Source: Hyparrhenia diplandra (taxonomy: Eukaryota > Streptophyta > Magnoliopsida > Poales > Poaceae). Taken from it: a stretch of 64,000 nt of DNA. The notes under the pieces were generated by a model. The model worked only from the letters and a program-made list of their open reading frames with translations, had not been told where the DNA came from and did no database searches. Of this stretch, positions 45,331 to 58,105 are shown one piece after another (position 1 is the first letter of the stretch; every line of letters begins with the position of its first letter). Position numbers and translations under genes: made by a program. The stretch is taken from positions 496,001-560,000 of the forward strand of contig JADLZK010010876.1 in NCBI GenBank assembly GCA_015847255.1. The letters are read 5' to 3'.

Positions 45331-47795
45331 TAGTACATACGTTATTGTGTTGGCATTATGGGCAGGACGAGCTAGCTGAGATACTTCATCCCGTCATGAC
45401 AACGTGTTGGGAGTCAATATATGACCTCCAGATGGGTTGAGCTCAGAAACAGACGACCATGTCCGGTATGGAGTAGCTAATTGTTTGTTTTTTGTGCCGA
45501 TTTTTTATGATTGATGATTCCCAAAACAAGAGAGTCGTTTAGAATAATTCTCGTTAATAACTTTGTGACTGACATTTTGAGGAAGGAGACACGAAACAAC
45601 TACATATATGCTGACGCCCTTGATCCCAGACTAAAGTCTAAACAAAGGCTTATATAATAAAAAAAACGTTGATGTTGTTGTGTCAACATTATGGGACGAG
45701 CTGAGTGAGATAGGTCATCTCATCTCTTATAATAATAACGTGTTGGAAGTCAATATATAACCTGGGTTTTTCTAAACGTTTTCCTAAAACGCTGACAGAT
45801 GGGTTGAGCACAGGAAACAGACGAGTGGATTGAGCATGTCAACAACAACGTCAATATATGAATGAATGAATCGAGTGGCCTAGCTAGAGGTACGCTTCCA
45901 AAGTTTATTAATTGCTCTACTGGGCCATCACTAGCATTTGACATTTGCGCGAAATTAACTGGTTGTTTTCAACGGCATGTACGTACTTGAAATCAAAAGT
46001 GCAATTAAGGGGGCGTCGTTTCGTAGAGGGACTCTGTGGTCGGTGCTGTGCTCAGGATTAGGACATGAGTTGCGGTTGTCCTGATAGAGCTGAGGTGAGC
46101 TGAGCAGGTGGCCATGTGCGGCAGCCGGCAGCGCAAATGGAGCGAGGGGGTCCGGCCGACCGCGCCGACCTGCACCTGCTCAAGTAGTGTAGTGCTGCTG
46201 AAATTACTTGGTTAATGAAGCAATTATATAAGCCCTGGATTCTGGATCTAATTAATCACAGGTAGGTATGCAATTAAAGTACACTAGGATTCTTTTGACT
46301 TGACCTCTTTCAATTTCATTTGGCGGCCTACAAGCAATTTTTTCTTTCATAAAAAAGAGAGGAGGTCGGTGGTCATCCTACAACCACTGCAGCAAAGGCC
46401 TGCCATTCTCTAATCTCTACTACTAGTCATCATAAAAAAAACAGCAGCAATCGCGCAAGAATCGTCCAGGTGGCGCCACGGCATCGTGTTTGACTGTTCC
46501 TCCACGAATAAGTACACTTTTAAACTTTTGTAATTTTTGTTTAAACTTTTGTGCAAAGGAAGGCAAGGAGTGCAATTCAGTTTCAGTGGGCTGTGGCCCA
46601 CAAGCCAACAACCGTGAGGTTCTCTGTGCCACTTTGCACGACAGGCCGTCAGGCCCAGCACCCATCTGCGTCCCACAATCATCATCAGCCCACGCATTGG
46701 GTGTTTGCTGTTGCTTTTTCTTCTTCTTTTGACTTCTTATCGCCGTGTATCGCCGTGAATAATTCAAAACATCACCCCATCCGTCCTGAAATATAGAGTA
46801 CTACAACTTCCAAAATTGATGTCGCAACTTATAATAGGACTTTTGACCGCTAGCTATAGCATATTACACCTATGCGTATTTTAGAGAAACTAAATTCCTC
46901 TATACAAGCCGTCATAATACAAAAACTGAATAGAATATCCCAAAAAGAATGATATTTATAATGTCTGAAATTTTAAAACGTCATTCTTCTTGGGACAAAG
47001 GGAGTATAACACAAAATATCCATTGTCAAGAACTTAATTTAGTAGCATGTTGTAAAGCTAGAGGAAGACTCAGCTATGCAACGCCGCCGCGTCGGTGCAA
47101 GGAGCTAACAGACGATATCTCCACATTGGTAGAAGGGATCAACTGTAAGTAACTGTCATCATTCCATCCTACATCTTATACAACAAATAATAGTGCGGTG
47201 GTAGGGGGCTTGAGCCCCCAACACCCCCCACACACACACACACATAGATTTGTCCTTGTCGACACAACGTCTTCAAACAACGAAACACACAATGTCACGG
47301 TGAAGACAACTGCAGCTGAATAGCACAAGAACGCGACGGGCAAACAAGGTCCGTGATCGCACTGCAGACAAATCATATGTGTTTGTAGTCTTTTATAGCC
47401 AATTGTATGCCGAATTGTAATTATTTTATCTAGGACATGGATTTGTAGGACGGTGTTAAGCTATGAGAGTTATATTAGCTTAGAAGCTCTGTAATGCAAC
47501 ATGCAAGAGGTTAAGGAATAACTACCGTCAAACTAAATCCCTCCCTTGTAACTATGTTCGTCTTCCCCAACCTTAGACTATGTTCTTCTCTAAATACTAC
47601 TCCGATTCTTGCTACCATTAAGCATATATAATAACACATTGGTTAGTTATCCATCGTCCCATCATCACCAAAGCACGTTTTTTTCTGTATTGTGCATTTG
47701 TTCTTAGAACTCTTGTTAATTTTTCGTTGTCAATGAAGGTAGCAATGGAAAACGGAACTTTTCGTTGTCATGTTTGAGAAACAATCAGCATAATG
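45331..47795. other. Intergenic sequence with a duplicated segment
   Basis: Two related segments (45,347-45,460 and 45,671-45,823) share TTGTGT-G-CATTATGGG--GACGAGCT, AACGTGTTGG-AGTCAATATAT and AGATGGGTTGAGC, a direct repeat about 320 bp apart. No gene is recognised; ORFs at 46,410-46,800 cover low-complexity sequence. A CA microsatellite is at about 47,227-47,245. Confidence 0.45.
46777..47006. mobile_element. Stowaway-like MITE
   Basis: The left end CCATCCGTCCTGAAATATAGAGTA and the right end TTCTTCTTGGGACAAAGGGAGTA are degenerate inverted copies of the CTCCCTCCGTCCC terminus. TA follows the right end. Confidence 0.5.
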
Positions 47796-48010
47796 CACTA
47801 CTACAAAAATCTTATCACAGGCTATTGTTTCTAGTTTTCCAAGGCGAGCAAAGCAACCGCCTCCATCGAAAAGTCTACGTTAATGCAGACCGGCGCCATT
47901 TTACACGCCACTATATATTAGTAACGCATAAGACACCCACCTCGGTTAATGCGGAGACGGTCATCCTAGCATGCTATCTTCGTTAATAGATTAACTGAGA
48001 CGGTTGTACT
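47796..48010. mobile_element. CACTA-type transposon terminus (solitary)
   Basis: CACTACTACAAAAAT at 47,796 is the canonical terminus of plant CACTA (En/Spm) elements. It is followed by short subterminal motifs (CACGCC, CCGCCTCC, GAGACGG). No matching inverted end (ATTTTTGTAGTAGTG) was found in the window to the right, so this is a truncated end or one whose partner has decayed. Confidence 0.55.
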
Positions 48011-49180
48011 AATTCACTTGGCAGGTATTACTTGTTCGTCTCAAATAATGATTTTCTAATTAAAAAATAATTTCCTGCTATGTAATTTGAGAAAAAAATA
48101 GGCGTAATTTTATGGGCACCAAAAATGGACACCACATCCTAAAAAAAATCACGCAGAAACCCGAAAGGCCCCTTACCAACCATGGCCCACACCCCAAAAA
48201 AAAAGCCAAGACATCATTGCCGTAGCTACAAACAAAAAAAAAAAAAAAACCGTTGGTGCGAACAAATTGATACAGCCCATTTAACGTGGTGGACTGTCTC
48301 TTGTGGCCCGTCCCGGGGTTTGCCGTTAGGCTGTCTTGATGGCGACCAAATAAATAATTTCAGAGAATTTATCGGTAATTATCAACGACACTTCATAAAT
48401 AAAGCTAGATGGGGTGATATAAAAATAATATAAAAGAATATGTTGATTGGCTATCGAGGAGAGAGATCAAATAGCTAGCGACTCTCAAATAGCTAATGAC
48501 TAATAAATATCTAATCTAGCCCGCCTCCTAAAACATCTCCCTCACATAACTCTTAACTATAGTGTTTATTTTTTTCTTATTTAGATGTCTCATCTAGCTA
48601 GCGATTTGAAAAGTGACATCGATAAACCCACAAAATTGTTTCTAGCAGAAGCGATTTGGTCACACCATCGAGACGCCCTTAAAGTAGAAAGGAAAGCACA
48701 AAAGAAAAGGTTTCCCCATGCATGTGTTTTCAATCTTGGATCCTGAGCTATAAAACGCCACCATGTCCATGTTGGTAATCGGGAATCTTGACCGACCAAG
48801 AACACACAACGTGATGAAAAAAAAGGCTAAAAGCTTAAAGCAGCTAACTGGAACATGCATGCAAAGACGATGAGACACAGAGAGATTCCCATTGAACTGA
48901 ACAAGACACATGACCTTTAGTTATCAGAAAAATCGACAAAAGGCCCGTCCAAACACGAAATGTGAATTTTGTTTAGTTGATGTAAACTACGGTTAGGGTC
49001 TATACTTGATACAAGTGCTAATTTTAGTAGGCATCTAAAGTTAGTTAAAATTAATATTAGTCCATTTTAATCAGGAGGGTTAATAGATAGGCTTAATTTT
49101 TTAATCTTAGTATATTTTAAAGGAGGGTTAATATTTAGGTTAATTTTTTGCTAAGTCTTTAATTAGTTATTAGACAAATA
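48011..49180. other. Intergenic, no gene recognised
   Basis: A-rich runs (48,196-48,203; 48,233-48,249) and AT-rich sequence. Short segments at 49,020-49,160 repeat TTAATATT(T)AG and GGAGGGTTAATA, a small degenerate repeat. Nothing codes for a recognisable protein. Confidence 0.4.
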
Positions 49181-49443
49181 CTCCCTCCGGGATGGTATTA
49201 GAAGTCGTTTAAGACAAATGATTACCTGCCTCCAAAACACAACTTTGACCTTTTCTTATTATAAAAATATTTATGGAGATGTGATATATGTATACTTTTA
49301 TCAAAGTATTTTTTAAGACAAATCTACTCATATAATTTTTACATTTACAAACTCAACAATTTAAAAGTTATTGATGATTTATATTCCCGATGTTTGACAC
49401 AAACCTTGTACAAAACGACTTCTAATACCAACCCGGAGGGGAG
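49181..49443. mobile_element. Stowaway-type MITE, complete
   Basis: 263 bp with long terminal inverted repeats: CTCCCTCCGGGATGGTATTAGAAGTCGTTT on the left, and ACGACTTCTAATACCAACCCGGAGGGGAG on the right. It is flanked by TA on both sides, the target duplication of Tc1/mariner elements. It is AT-rich with no ORF, so non-autonomous. Confidence 0.8.
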
Positions 49444-51863
49444 TAACTAACAAACCTCAGATGAGTACTAGGTCATAAGTTGCCATTGGAGTCGCCCATA
49501 CAGAGTTTGAGAGTATATATGTCCCTCCTAACAGAACAGCGCTCTCCCTCTATCCTAAAATACAAGGTATAGAAAGTGTAAGTGTTGTCTTGAGTTATGA
49601 GATATTCTGGATTTTAGCCAACAATTTAATACATGTTTGTTTTTTTATTTGTTCTAGAATTAGATGCAAAGAGGAGGGGTAGTAAATTATCAAAGACAAA
49701 ACATGTTATACAGTAGTATACAGCAAAGCAGAGTGAGATTCTTTTTGGAGACGTGTTGGATGAGAGTGGATCGAAGGCCGGCCCCGGCTGGAGAGGGTAA
49801 AAGCGACATGGCCCTGATGCCCTCTGCCTCTCTAGCACGGTGCACGGTAGCACTAGCAGTAGCTTTCCTCGAGTTCCGTGCGTCGTTTCTTGGTGATGGT
49901 GCCATCATGTCACGTTGCTTGTCATCATCATGCTATATACACAGTGCGATGCGAGTCCCCTCCCCTCCGCTCACGCCAAAAAGCTAGTTGCCGTGGGTAC
50001 CATCGATTGTGTCACCGTTCGTTCACAAGTGGATGTACTACTAGTTGTAAATTCTCTTTTGTCAAACTAAATTCGATTGCTTATATATAGGAGCTGTGCA
50101 CTGTTAATTAGTTTCGTCATTCATGGCAGGGTTGTTATAAAAAATATAGAGATGGGAACGACAAATTAATCAAAGGCAAGCCCGTGTAGTGTATGTACGA
50201 GCATCTGTACAGTGCAAGAATATATTTTTTTAGATAATGGATGAATAAAAACATCCTACTTCTATATCCGGCGAGGACACAAAGAAACTTATTATAAGGA
50301 GTTGAAAAATAGAAAGCGTAAAAACAAGACTCTATAACGGATAGAGATAACAAAAGTAGATGGTAAATATGTTTCCACCCTCGGTTAGGAAACTCTAAAG
50401 TAATCATTTCTAGTTTACTGCTAATTTGCGAGAGCATCTCCATCCTCTTTGCAACTCCTCCTGACCTCGCATGCGATTGCGCATGCATGCATACCTCGTC
50501 AATGAGTTTGGCAGAGTTTGGATCGCATGCACGAGGCGGATGTACCGCGTGGCCAACACAGTGCAGTGCTCTGCGCTGCGTTGCATGCATGTTACATGCT
50601 CGCGCTACCAGCTCTCGATGGTTATGATCTAGAGATGTGGTTTTTGTGATGCAAGGACTGATGGTAATGATGAGCCATGAGGATGCATGTATCTACACCC
50701 AGCCATATACTATTGCGTTGCCTTGTGATTTGTCAGCGACGCACCGGGCTAAACATCAACCCAGCTTTATGTGTGTGTTTGGCGTTGTTTTGGGACCGAT
50801 GAACGGAGTACAGTATACAAAGTAGTGTACTACGTACTTGTACTAGGCAACGTACACATAAAGCGGTAAGCTGGACAAGAAGCAAAACTCAGTGGTAAAG
50901 CGGTAAAGTGAAAGGAGAGAAAGGGCTTGATTGCAATGCCCAGTCTGAGTCTCGGCACGTCTGGTGGCTGCCATGTTGCGGCATCATTTCATTTCCACTC
51001 GCTCGTTCTTCACCGACCCACAGACAGCCTTCCTTCCGTCTGACTCCACTCTCTACCACGCTCCTTCCTCCTTGTACCGTGTATTCCCACCTACTACTGC
51101 TACAACACCACCTGTGTGTGTGAACATAAAACAAAAGAGAAAACACTCGTTGCTCTAGTTCGCCAACTAATTAATGTAACAAGCTCGTCCGGCCCTCAAA
51201 AGATGAATTGTTGCATCCTAGTACTAGTATATATACAATACTGTGTCACGTTACATGTTTGATTTTTTTTTTTTTGATGATACGTTACATGTTTGAATTA
51301 ATACAACAAATTTGTGTACTAGTATTTGTGCTAGATGAAAAAGAAAAATTGCACTACAGTGCAGTACCTACCTCCATCTTTCAAGGCCAGAGCTCCAATA
51401 TTCCAGTCCGTTGGGTTCAATCATCAAGCAGCAGCAGCAGGTAGCAGCATATACTGACAGTGGAGCAGGGTGTGTGTGTCCCCTAGTCACCCAACTATTC
51501 CTCCTCCGTAGTCGCTTTTGCTGCTGTTGGGTTGCTTTCCTTTCTCAGTCCCAGGCATGCCCTCAGCTAATCTAATCATAATCTTGTTCCTAATCCCCCC
51601 TTCTGCAGTCAAGATCAAGACACAGGAAACCAATGATGCTCTGTCACTGTCGCTGTCGTCTCACCACTTTGTTTCTCTCCCAATTTGTTATTGCCACGCG
51701 CCAACGACCGTCATTCCTTTGCCTCGTCCGTTTCTCCTCACCACCTTCTCCCCTCCGCACCACCGCTGAGAGAGCATTCCAGAGAGAGAAGCAGGCGGCG
51801 GCAGCTGAGCTAGCCGTCCGACGTGCGGAGCAAGAGCAGGAAAAACAAGAGGAGAGGCATGGG
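49444..51863. other. Intergenic region and promoter/5' UTR of the NPH3 gene
   Basis: No gene recognised from 49,444 to about 51,500. A GCATGCATGCAT cluster lies near 50,480. From about 51,400 the sequence becomes pyrimidine-rich and, from about 51,600, probably transcribed. An ATG at 51,633 is in frame with the NPH3 start at 51,864 and would add 77 residues without similarity to the family, so it is treated as leader. Confidence 0.45.
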
Positions 51864-54800
51864 ATGGGCAGCGACGCCGCCGCCGTGTTGTTCCCCTTCT
51901 CCACCGGCACCGGCACCACCACCACCACCACCACCACGTCGCCGCGGTTCTGCGGCACCGCCGCCGTCAGCCACAGAAGGTCAGCCAGCAAGGATCCCCC
52001 ATTTCCGTCTCCCCTCGTCTTCTGATCTCCTTTGCATTGCATAACAATTGCGTACTTGGGGGAACAACAACACCACCTTGCCATGTCGGCCGGCTCTTAG
52101 ATCCCTTGGCCATTTGCTTCGGCGGCTCGAGTTTATTCGTTTTCTGATGGAAAACAAGCATCCAACTGCTACTCTCAAATATGTTGCTTCTCCTCCTCGA
52201 TCTCAATCAAGGTCCTGTCCATCCATCAGTGGGAATTTCCTTCATAATGCCATCCATCACGCGCCAGTACCACTCCTGAAATTTTTTCCATCTCTTAAAA
52301 AAAAAAAAAAAGGCACAGGCTTTTTCCTACTTCGGGTTCTTTGTCTCTACACCACCATCCATCCCTTCTTATCACACTGCTTTTACCATTTCCTACAGAG
52401 TGAAATTTCATTTCACCAGCTGTGTGTGCCCGTGGTACAAGCAGAGTTTCAGGCAGTAGCATCCATCACTGCCTGCAACAGTCGGTCTGTTTCAGCCAGT
52501 TGATTCTTGGGAGGAGAGGGTGTGTGTGTGTGGCTATTGCAAAATGGTCTTGTTACAGACAATGCGCTCGCTACCTGTTTACACATTGACATTGCCAACT
52601 CAAGGTACTGAATAACAATCTTTTGGGGCTGGCCTTGCGCAGGATATTTTCAGATGTCGCTGAGGATGTCACGGTATCGGTGGATGGACAGTCGTTTCTG
52701 CTGCACAAGGTCGGTGTATACTCCATTTCAACTCTCTTGTGTGTTTTACAGCCGAACTTCATTTGCTCTAATTCCATTCCATATGAATCTGGCTTCGGTC
52801 ATCAGTGCATCAGCGTGATTGTTTAGGCGATTCTTCAGTTAGGCAGGTGCATTTTCCTTTGCTGCAAGTTCAATGCAATGTTTGAACCAGTACTCCATAG
52901 GTTGGGTATGCTACTTCTCATAAAATTGCTTACCAAAGGAGAAAGGATCACTAGTCAATGAAATGGACACTTGCTTTTGTTTCAGGACATAGAAATGGGT
53001 ACACGAAATCCATACAAAAATGTAATACTGACTAAAGATTTACTACTGAACTCTTATGTGGTGTAAGTAGTGATTCACTTCCTGTAAATTTCACACATGT
53101 ACTGACTTTGGAAAAATAATAAGCATTACGTATCAGCCCTTCAAAATAAGCATCACGTATCAGCCAGCTTAGTTGCAGATCATTCTGTAAGATGTTTTTG
53201 ATGATCATTCTAAAGGCTTCAAAGTAACAAATAATGAACAAAATAGGGGACTAGCTGTCATTTAAGCACTCCAGTACACCAATCATTTAAAACATGCAAC
53301 TTTTGAAGGATTAGTAAACTATTTATGTATAAACTGAGAATTCTAATTGGTACATCCCTCTGCATAACCAATGAAGCAGCAAAGTTTTAAGCTTCCTTTC
53401 CTGGAATAAATTTCACCATGCCTTACAATTGTGTTACTTGTTTTGCAGTTCCCTTTAGTATCTCGATGTGGACGAGTACGGAAAATGGTAGTGGACTCCA
53501 AGGATCCAGATCTCCTAAAGCTGGATCTTGTAAATGTACCAGGGGGAGCTTTTGCGTTTGAACTTGCTGCCAAGTTCTGTTATGGCAGCAACTTCGAAAT
53601 AACAACAGGCAATGTGGCCCATCTGGCGGTGCGTTGCAGAGTACCTGGAAATGACGGAGGACTATCAAGAGGAGAACCTCATTTTTAGGACAGAGACGTA
53701 CTTGAATGAGATTGTGCTCAAGAACCTCGATAAATCCCTGGAAGTTCTTTGTAAATGTGATGGATTGGATCCAGTAGTGGAGGAAGTCGGGCTTGTAGAC
53801 AGGTGTGTCGATGCAATCGCGGCGAATGCAAGCAAGGAGCAGCTGGTTTCAGGTTTGGCTCACTTGGAATGTGACGTGGGATCTGCAAAGCTGCGTATGC
53901 ACTGCCAGGATTGGTGGGTTGAAGACCTTTCTGCGCTGAGAATCGACCACTATCGGCGTGTGATTGCTGCGATGAGGAGGAATGGGGTCAGGCCAGAGAG
54001 TATTGGCACCTCTATTACTCACTATGCCCAAACATCACTCAAGGGTGTCGAAAGACGCCATGTATGGGACTCAGGGCCCTTTGTTGGAGACAGTCAAAGG
54101 ATGATTGTTGAAACACTCATCGATCTGTTGGCGACTGAAAATATTACAACGGTTACTTTGTCCTTCTTGTTTGGCATGCTGAGAATGGCAATTGAGGTTG
54201 ATGCAAGCCTAGACTGCAGAATCGAAGTCGAGAAAAGGATTGGCCTCCAACTGGAGATGGCATCACTGGATGATCTGCTGATCCCCTCCACGCAAACAAG
54301 TGACTCTATGTTCGACGTTGACACTGTCCACCGTATATTGGTGAACTTCTTGCAGAGGATAGATGAAGATAGTTCAGGAGAGTTGTCACCTTGTGGATAC
54401 GACTCTGACGGACTCAAGTCTCCAAGCCACAGTTCAGTCCTGAAGGTTGGGAGACTAATGGACGGTTATCTTGCAGAGGTAGCACCAGATCCATATCTGA
54501 AACTGCAGAAGTTCATGGCTCTTATTGAACTGTTGCCAGACTATGCACGCATTGTTGATGATGGACTCTATCGTGCCATCGACATATACCTGAAGGTAAA
54601 GGCATTACATTAGAAATGTCACATTTTTGTAGTTGTTTCAGCAAATGCAGAGGTTTAATATACAAATTTTATTTAGTGACAAAGAATCCCACATTCTGAG
54701 TAGGCATATTTCCTATCTGTCATATATTCAGTCTTGATGAAACTGTGTGTATGCAATCAAATGGAATAAATTCAATAATGATCGCTGGGCCTTGATCTCT

Positions 54801-55931
54801 GTCTGAATAAAGTTTCTGGATCAATATATATGCCTGAAGTTTAATTTCATAAAAAGACTATCATTGACAAAGCCATGATAGTTGTATGATCAAACATAAT
54901 AAAACATATTTGACTTAGTGGCAATGAATAGTATATTCTGAGTATGCATATTTCTCATCTAACTAGATAGCATGAAAATGTGTCTCTGCAATCAAATACT
55001 ATTCTAGCTTTACCACTAGACTTTGATTTCTGTGTGGTTCAACTCAATTGTCAGATCAATCTTCAGGCCTGAAGGTAAAATTGCAGCCAGAATAAATTTA
55101 GCTGATCACTGAACTTTGCTCTCTGTCTGACTGATAAAACTTGCCTGATCAATCTTTTATGTCTGATCATAGCCTGAACATGTTTGCACTCAGGCGCATC
55201 CTTTGCTCTAGCTGTTTGTTGTTCTTGATTTTCTGTCTAAACTAGAGACAGAGAACTTGTTAACTGACCGACCATGTTTGCTGCGAAAAAAACAGGCGCA
55301 TCCATCTCTGACAGAGTCGGAGTGCAAGAAGCTGTGCAAGCTGATCGACTGCCAGAAGCTATCACAGGACGCGTCGAGCCACGCGGCGCAGAACGACCGT
55401 CTCCCGATCCAGATGGTGGTGCGCGTGCTCTACTTCGAGCAGCTCCGCCTCAAGTCGTCCTTCTCGGGCGGCGGCGTCGGATCCGGGTGCGGCATCACCG
55501 GCGGCGGCCTCGACGGGTCCTTGTCGCAGCGGTTCGTCGTGTGCAGCAGCAGCGGCGTGCCGAGCTCGTGCGTGTCCCCGCAGCGGGACAACTACGCGTC
55601 GCTGCGGCGGGAGAACCGCGAGCTCAAGCTGGAGATCTCGAGGATGCGTGTCCGCCTCACGGAGCTGGAGCGGGAGCAGGGGCTGATGAAGCAGCAAGGG
55701 AGGATGCGCGGGGATGGTGGTGGTGGAGGGCGGCATGGTGGGGAACAGGGACGCGCGTTCCTCGCGTCGCTGTCGAGGGGCATTGGTCGTATCACCATTT
55801 TCGGTGGCCCTGCGGCGGCCGATAGGAGGAGGAAGAAGAGCGGCGGTGGTGGCGGTGGTGGTGGTAGGAGCTCACAGTGCTCTGATGGTAAGGCTCGTAG
55901 GCGGCAGAAGGCGTCCTTCGCCTACGACTGA
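51864..55931 (+). CDS. NPH3/RPT2-like BTB protein (four exons)
   Basis: Exons 51,864-51,979, 52,643-52,709, 53,449-54,595 and 55,296-55,931 (TGA), all with GT-AG introns, encode about 654 residues. Residues 1-39 are Thr-rich from an ACC repeat. The BTB domain begins I-F-S-D-V-A-E-D-V-T-V (from residue 40), with F-P-L-V-S-R-C-G-R at 62. The NPH3 domain runs from D-W-W-V-E-D (about 215) to about 494, with D-D-L-L-I-P-S-T, L-P-D-Y-A-R and L-C-K-L-I-D-C-Q-K-L-S. A coiled coil (L-R-R-E-N-R-E-L-K-L-E-I) spans about 546-577, and the tail is Gly/Lys/Arg-rich. NPH3 proteins are plant cullin-3 substrate adaptors in phototropin or auxin-related signalling at the plasma membrane. The order of motifs resembles the Arabidopsis At5g48800 subgroup. 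One extra G at 53,625-53,626 shifts exon 3. Confidence 0.92.
51915..51936 (+). repeat. ACC microsatellite in NPH3 exon 1
   Basis: Uninterrupted ACC triplets encode a run of Thr in the N-terminal tail of the NPH3 protein. It is likely to vary in length between accessions without shifting the frame. Confidence 0.85.
53620..53632 (+). other. Single-base disruption in NPH3 exon 3
   Basis: The codons for H-L-R-C-V-A-E-Y require CATCTGCGGTGC, but the sequence has CATCTGGCGGTGC. The surplus G makes exon 3 1,147 nt instead of 1,146 and is the only frame break in an otherwise intact gene. It lies at a CTG. Confidence 0.85.
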
Positions 55932-57299
55932 AAGCTTGGCTGGTGACGATGATCAAGACAGCGTTGTTAGATGCTGGTGAAGGCAGTTCGTCGCTCAGAC
56001 GAACAAGAGGGAGGATCAAGAGGAAGTTATAGTAGGAAACTAGGAATTGCCTGAGCTTTGCTACAAGTCAAAACTTGATGACTGTAATATACACTAGTGT
56101 AGTACTATACTGTTTTAGACTGAATTCTGAATGCCTGACTGCCTTCACTGGATTACGGATTTAAACAGTCCCACAGAATCCAGCCGTGTTCCTCTGTTCT
56201 TCCTCTGCTTCTTGCTTTACACCGTTCTGAAGAACAGAGTGGTATTTCGTCAAACAAATTTTTTTGGAGATCTAGCATTAGGTAATTAGTTTTGGCTCTT
56301 TCAATTCGGGGAACATAAAGTAGCATTACTGATTATAGAGGATGGAAGAGGGCCAAATTTCACCATTTCTGAAGTGTGAAACTGTATCTGTCTAGTGAAG
56401 AGATAAAATATTAAGTTTCCTCGAATTATAGTATGATGAAAATACCTAACTTTGTTCTTTTTGAAACAAGTACGAAAATAACTAAATTTGTTCATTGAAA
56501 AGGTGCGAAGTTTGTCCATCCACATGAGGCTTCTTATGGGTTTTTATTTCTTATTATTGTTTTTTTTATCCCAATCTTCCTATTTTTTATTTCTTATATT
56601 TACAGAACCTTAGAAAATCTATAAATAAATAAATACATCTTAGAACACATGTTAATCCGTCATCAAAAGTACCAAAACTATCCGTAGTCATGCACATGGA
56701 TACATGATCTCTTACGAGATGATTTACTGTTTGACTACAACTATGGTTCAGTTTATGTTACTACCGTAGTAGATGAACATGTTGTGATATTGTATTTGAT
56801 GTAACCACTCAATTTTCACGGATCAGGTTGAGACTCAAGGGGTGTTTAAAGTTTAGAAAAAACTGAAAACCATCTAATACAAAAAAGAATGTTTTGGTTA
56901 TTTAGGTTTGGTCATTATCATACAAATTGTACGAACCGGTTGATTAGTGCGCCAACATATAGTTTAGGGAATTTTGAACCCTGTTTGAATCAATTTCATG
57001 TTGTTAATAAAAAAAGCACCGCAAAAATATCAGATAGTTTGGCAAACTACGTGCAAGATGGTTTTTTTTTTTTTCATTTTGTGGCATGAAAAGCAGACTC
57101 CCGGATAATTAAGTTCGATAGAAAAGAAAAGATCACTAGATAAGAACTCGATGCCCTTACCCAAATCACGAATCCGGCTTTGAATCTTTTGCACTACTAC
57201 CATTGCTTCTTCCAAAGAGTAAATGTCATGAACCAGATTGGGCCAGCCCGAGTGGCTAATTGGGCCAAACGTGCCGGACACCGCCCAGAGGTGCCAGTA
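55932..57299. other. NPH3 3' UTR and downstream intergenic sequence
   Basis: The 3' UTR probably extends to about 56,180; no single poly(A) signal stands out. From 56,200 the sequence is AT-rich with T runs (56,560, 57,062-57,074). No gene recognised. Confidence 0.45.
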
Positions 57300-57850
57300 T
57301 GTAGCAGCCATGGGGGCCGGCCCCCGCCCGCCTCCCTCCCCGTATGACTCCGAGTTTGCTTTGCTTTCAAGTTAGGATTATCTTAGGTAATTTTGGTGTG
57401 CAAGGATCTATCTCATCTATAAGGGAGACCCTTATTAGGAAAATAAATAAATAAGAAAAGCTTGTAAAAGTTATTCCAATCGTATAAGAACCTTATGAGA
57501 TTCCTTAGATTACAAGTCCCACTAGTCGGGCTATATAAGCAAGAGGCATGCAATATCTAGGGGATAAGCAAGCAAATATAAAAATCTTTCGCCTTCAGCT
57601 CTTGGCTCCTCCCCACACCCGCCAAGACGCGCCACCGCTGCCGCCCGGCCACTCAGCGCCGGTCGCGCGCCGCCCCCTCCTCCCCAACGGCTCCTCCCCT
57701 CCTCCTCGTTGTTCATGTTGCTGCTCGTCGCCGCCGGCGAGACCGGCTGCAGCCCCATACGCCTTCTTCTGGAGCCTCAACGGTCGACGAACGGTGTCAA
57801 TTCGCCCAATCTAGCCGAAACCGACAAAGTAAAGCTTCGAAGCAATCGGT
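57300..57850 (+). repeat. LTR copy related to E0 (solo or fragment)
   Basis: Shares with the E0 LTR (opposite orientation) TTTTGGTGTGCAAGG, ATCTATAAGGGAGACCCTTATTAGG, AAATAAATAAATA, GGGCTATATAAG (57,529-57,540) and, near its end, GTGTCAATTCG-CCCAATCTA. No gag follows, so it is a solo LTR or a remnant. ORFs within it are not genes. Confidence 0.7.
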
Positions 57851-58105
57851 ATCTCGATACTGTCTTTGTATCATCATCCTTTTTGTGTAAAAGTTTTTCA
57901 CGGACCATAGGTGCAGATTAACAAAATTTTCAAGTAATAAACCAACTAAAATATTGAAGTAACTTAGGTTTGGTTTCCTTTTGCTCTTGGTTGTTCTAAG
58001 TTAATTTTAGTTTCTGGAAAAAATTATAAAAACAAACAAACAAAAAAATCATATATATTAACTATATATTATGAACCGGTCCAATAACAGACCAACTAAA
58101 ACTTG

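Noticed and set aside
46410..46796. Overlapping ORFs on both strands
   Set aside because: They run through Phe/Lys-rich simple sequence next to a MITE and show no family resemblance.
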